Source of the DNA: Flavobacterium hydrophilum
GTDB lineage: Bacteria > Bacteroidota > Bacteroidia > Flavobacteriales > Flavobacteriaceae
DNA length: 64,000 nt
Assembly: GCF_003202405.1 (NCBI RefSeq)
Contig: NZ_QJHL01000002.1
Location: 124,001-188,000, forward strand
Reading direction: 5' to 3'
Shown piece after piece: positions 62,418 through 64,000 of the stretch (the stretch's first letter is position 1; each line of letters begins with the position of its first letter). The translations under genes and the position numbers were made by a program. Under the pieces are notes generated by a model. It was not told the DNA's origin and searched no databases. It saw only the letters and a list, made by a program, of their open reading frames with translations.

Positions 62418-63998
62418 ATGAAATATAAAATATATAATTATATCACAATTTCCCTTTTACTTTCTGTAGTAATGACAAGCTGTGTAAATGATGAGGATTT
62501 AGTACAAGCGGATCCTAATGTGGAAACTGCAGCATCCTATTGGAAAAATGATGAAGATGCTTTAAAAGGTGTAAATGCAGCTTATGGAAGTTTATTGACA
62601 GATGGTACTTATATGAGAAGTACCCCCCTTTTATTAGACTTAAAAGGAGATGATACCCGTAGTAACAGCCCATGGGGAGCGATGGCTAACGTTGGACGTT
62701 TTAACTCCAATGTTACAGATGCCGCTATTTATGGCTGGGCATATGAAACTTATTATCAGGGAATTTATCGCTCTAATCAGGTTTTGACAAATGTTCCTAA
62801 TATTAATTTTACGGATGCAGCATTAAAAAACAGAATTTTAGGACAGGCTTATTTTTTAAGAGGATTGTACTTGTTTCATGCCGTAAATATGTTCAAAAAA
62901 GTTCCAGTACCTACAACATTGGCAACATTTTATCCTCAAAAATCAGAAGCTGAAGGCTGGGCTCAGGTAATTGCTGACTTTAAATCTGCGTCAGAATTAC
63001 TGCCAATTACGTATCAGGGAATAAATGGAATTGACACGAAGGATTCTAATGGAGATGCGATAAAAGGGCGTGCAACTAAAGGAGCTGCATTAGGATATTT
63101 AGGAAAAGCTTATTTGTTTACTAAAGATTTTCCTAACGCCAGAACAACCTTTAAACAGGTAATAGATTTAGGGGTTTACTCTTTGGTTGCTAACTATCGT
63201 GATAACTTTACAGATACAAATGAAAACAATTCAGAATCTCTTTTTGAAGTACAATTTAGCAGAGAAGCAGCTGGTGTTGCACTAGGTTGGGGAGGTATTC
63301 CTGCTTCTGAATGGGGAAAAACTTCTGCACGAGCGATTACCTACGGTCCAAGAGGATTTGGATTTACAGATGTACAGCCTACGTTTGCATTATTTAATGA
63401 ATTTCAATTAGAGAAAACAGTTTCGAATCAGGTTGACCCTCGTTTAGATGCTACGATGTTTTACAATAAACCGGGAGGAATGCAATTGTACGGAAAAGAT
63501 TTTGCAACACAATATGCAGCAAATCCGGGAGATCTTAATGATTTGTTTTGTAGAAAATATCAAAATTCTGATGGAAATTTTGCAGATGAATTTGACTGGC
63601 GTTCAGGAATCAATGAGCGTTTGTTAAGATATGCTGACATCCTTTTAATGTATGCAGAATGTTTAAACGAAACTGGCGATACTCCAGGTGCCTACACTTA
63701 TATTCAAATGGTAAGAGACAGAGTTAATTTGCCAAATTTAGCAACAGCAAAACCAAACATGTCTCAAATACAAATGAGAGAACAAATTGGTCATGAAAGA
63801 TTTTTAGAATTTGCTCTCGAAGGTCACCGTTTTGATGATATCCGTCGTTGGGGATGGCTACAGGATGAGGCTAAATTAGCCTGGTTAAAGTCAAGAGATG
63901 TAGAGTTTAATTCGTACGTACCAGGAAGAGAGTTTTTCCCAATTCCTCAATTAGAAAAAGATAATAATCCGGGAACGGAACAAAATGACAGTTATTAA
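62418..63998 (+). CDS. SusD-like glycan-binding lipoprotein
   Basis: A 526-residue lipoprotein (lipobox VVMTSC, Cys22) of the RagB/SusD family: SusD-like N-terminal region (ILGQAYFLRGLYLFHAVNMF), and the C-terminal RagB domain with RYADILLMYAECLNETGD and GHRFDDIRRWGW. It forms the lid of the SusC transporter. The stop codon lies at 63996-63998, so the gene is complete. Confidence 0.93.
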   Translation: MKYKIYNYITISLLLSVVMTSCVNDEDLVQADPNVETAASYWKNDEDALKGVNAAYGSLLTDGTYMRSTPLLLDLKGDDTRSNSPWGAMANVGRFNSNVTDAAIYGWAYETYYQGIYRSNQVLTNVPNINFTDAALKNRILGQAYFLRGLYLFHAVNMFKKVPVPTTLATFYPQKSEAEGWAQVIADFKSASELLPITYQGINGIDTKDSNGDAIKGRATKGAALGYLGKAYLFTKDFPNARTTFKQVIDLGVYSLVANYRDNFTDTNENNSESLFEVQFSREAAGVALGWGGIPASEWGKTSARAITYGPRGFGFTDVQPTFALFNEFQLEKTVSNQVDPRLDATMFYNKPGGMQLYGKDFATQYAANPGDLNDLFCRKYQNSDGNFADEFDWRSGINERLLRYADILLMYAECLNETGDTPGAYTYIQMVRDRVNLPNLATAKPNMSQIQMREQIGHERFLEFALEGHRFDDIRRWGWLQDEAKLAWLKSRDVEFNSYVPGREFFPIPQLEKDNNPGTEQNDSY

Positions 63999-64000
63999 TA

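Overview
This window looks like chromosome from a Flavobacterium close to F. johnsoniae. It is AT-rich and has several Bacteroidetes-type promoter elements (TAnnTTTG, in the best cases with an upstream TTG). It also carries a type IX secretion (T9SS) sorting domain, a SusC/SusD pair and a large flexirubin (aryl-polyene/dialkylresorcinol) pigment cluster. The ammonia-lyase at 26788-28308 matches, as far as I remember it, the characterised F. johnsoniae tyrosine ammonia-lyase. No rRNA, tRNA or CRISPR array was seen.

Region 1 (1-28308, all minus strand) is the flexirubin cluster. It is read from tyrosine ammonia-lyase (starter acid) through FabG, ketosynthase, ACP, an LpxL-type acyltransferase, DarA/DarB (dialkylresorcinol half), two hot-dog dehydratases, a BtrH-like protein, an ABC exporter, a thioesterase, more ketosynthases (one pair is an active KS plus a Cys-less chain-length-factor-like partner) and a second ACP. 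It continues through a polysaccharide deacetylase, a LolA-like carrier, lipoproteins, two outer-membrane barrels, a third hot-dog protein, a GT2-DUF2062 protein and an exporter-acyltransferase fusion, and runs off the left edge in an FAD-dependent oxidoreductase. Two WG-repeat proteins and one unrelated lipoprotein sit inside it. A divergent flavin-dependent halogenase-like gene (28410-29663) faces it across a short region holding a perfect 10-bp-arm inverted repeat.

Region 2 (29674-37816) is accessory DNA. It has an orphan membrane protein, a secreted protein, an SOS-type umuC-umuD pair in unusual order, a phage-type repressor with divergent partner, small and broken genes, and an IS110-family element whose upstream non-coding end folds like a bridge RNA. 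Three copies of a structured, hairpin-rich repeat follow minus-strand genes.

Region 3 (36937-46021, minus strand) is read as a probable polymorphic-toxin locus. A secreted metallopeptidase-type toxin (HExxH) and a lipoprotein that may be its immunity protein are followed by one structured repeat and then a 5'-truncated, frameshifted second copy of the same toxin/lipoprotein pair. Homology of the truncated copy stops exactly at the edge of the repeat. Upstream on the same strand lie a Sel1-repeat protein with a T9SS sorting domain, an unknown secreted protein, a transglutaminase-like protein and an O-antigen-ligase-like/TPR membrane protein.

Region 4 (46217-63998) is sugar metabolism: an SSS sodium/sugar symporter, galE-galT-galK-galM with a divergent GntR regulator, a geranylgeranyl-reductase-family flavoprotein, transketolase and transaldolase/F6P aldolase, a Nudix-fold regulator without the catalytic glutamates (NrtR/AraR type) and a SusC/SusD pair. 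A 21-bp motif (AAATGTAAA-n-TT-n-ACACTTAT) recurs upstream of the symporter, tkt, the regulator itself and susC, and defines a candidate pentose regulon.
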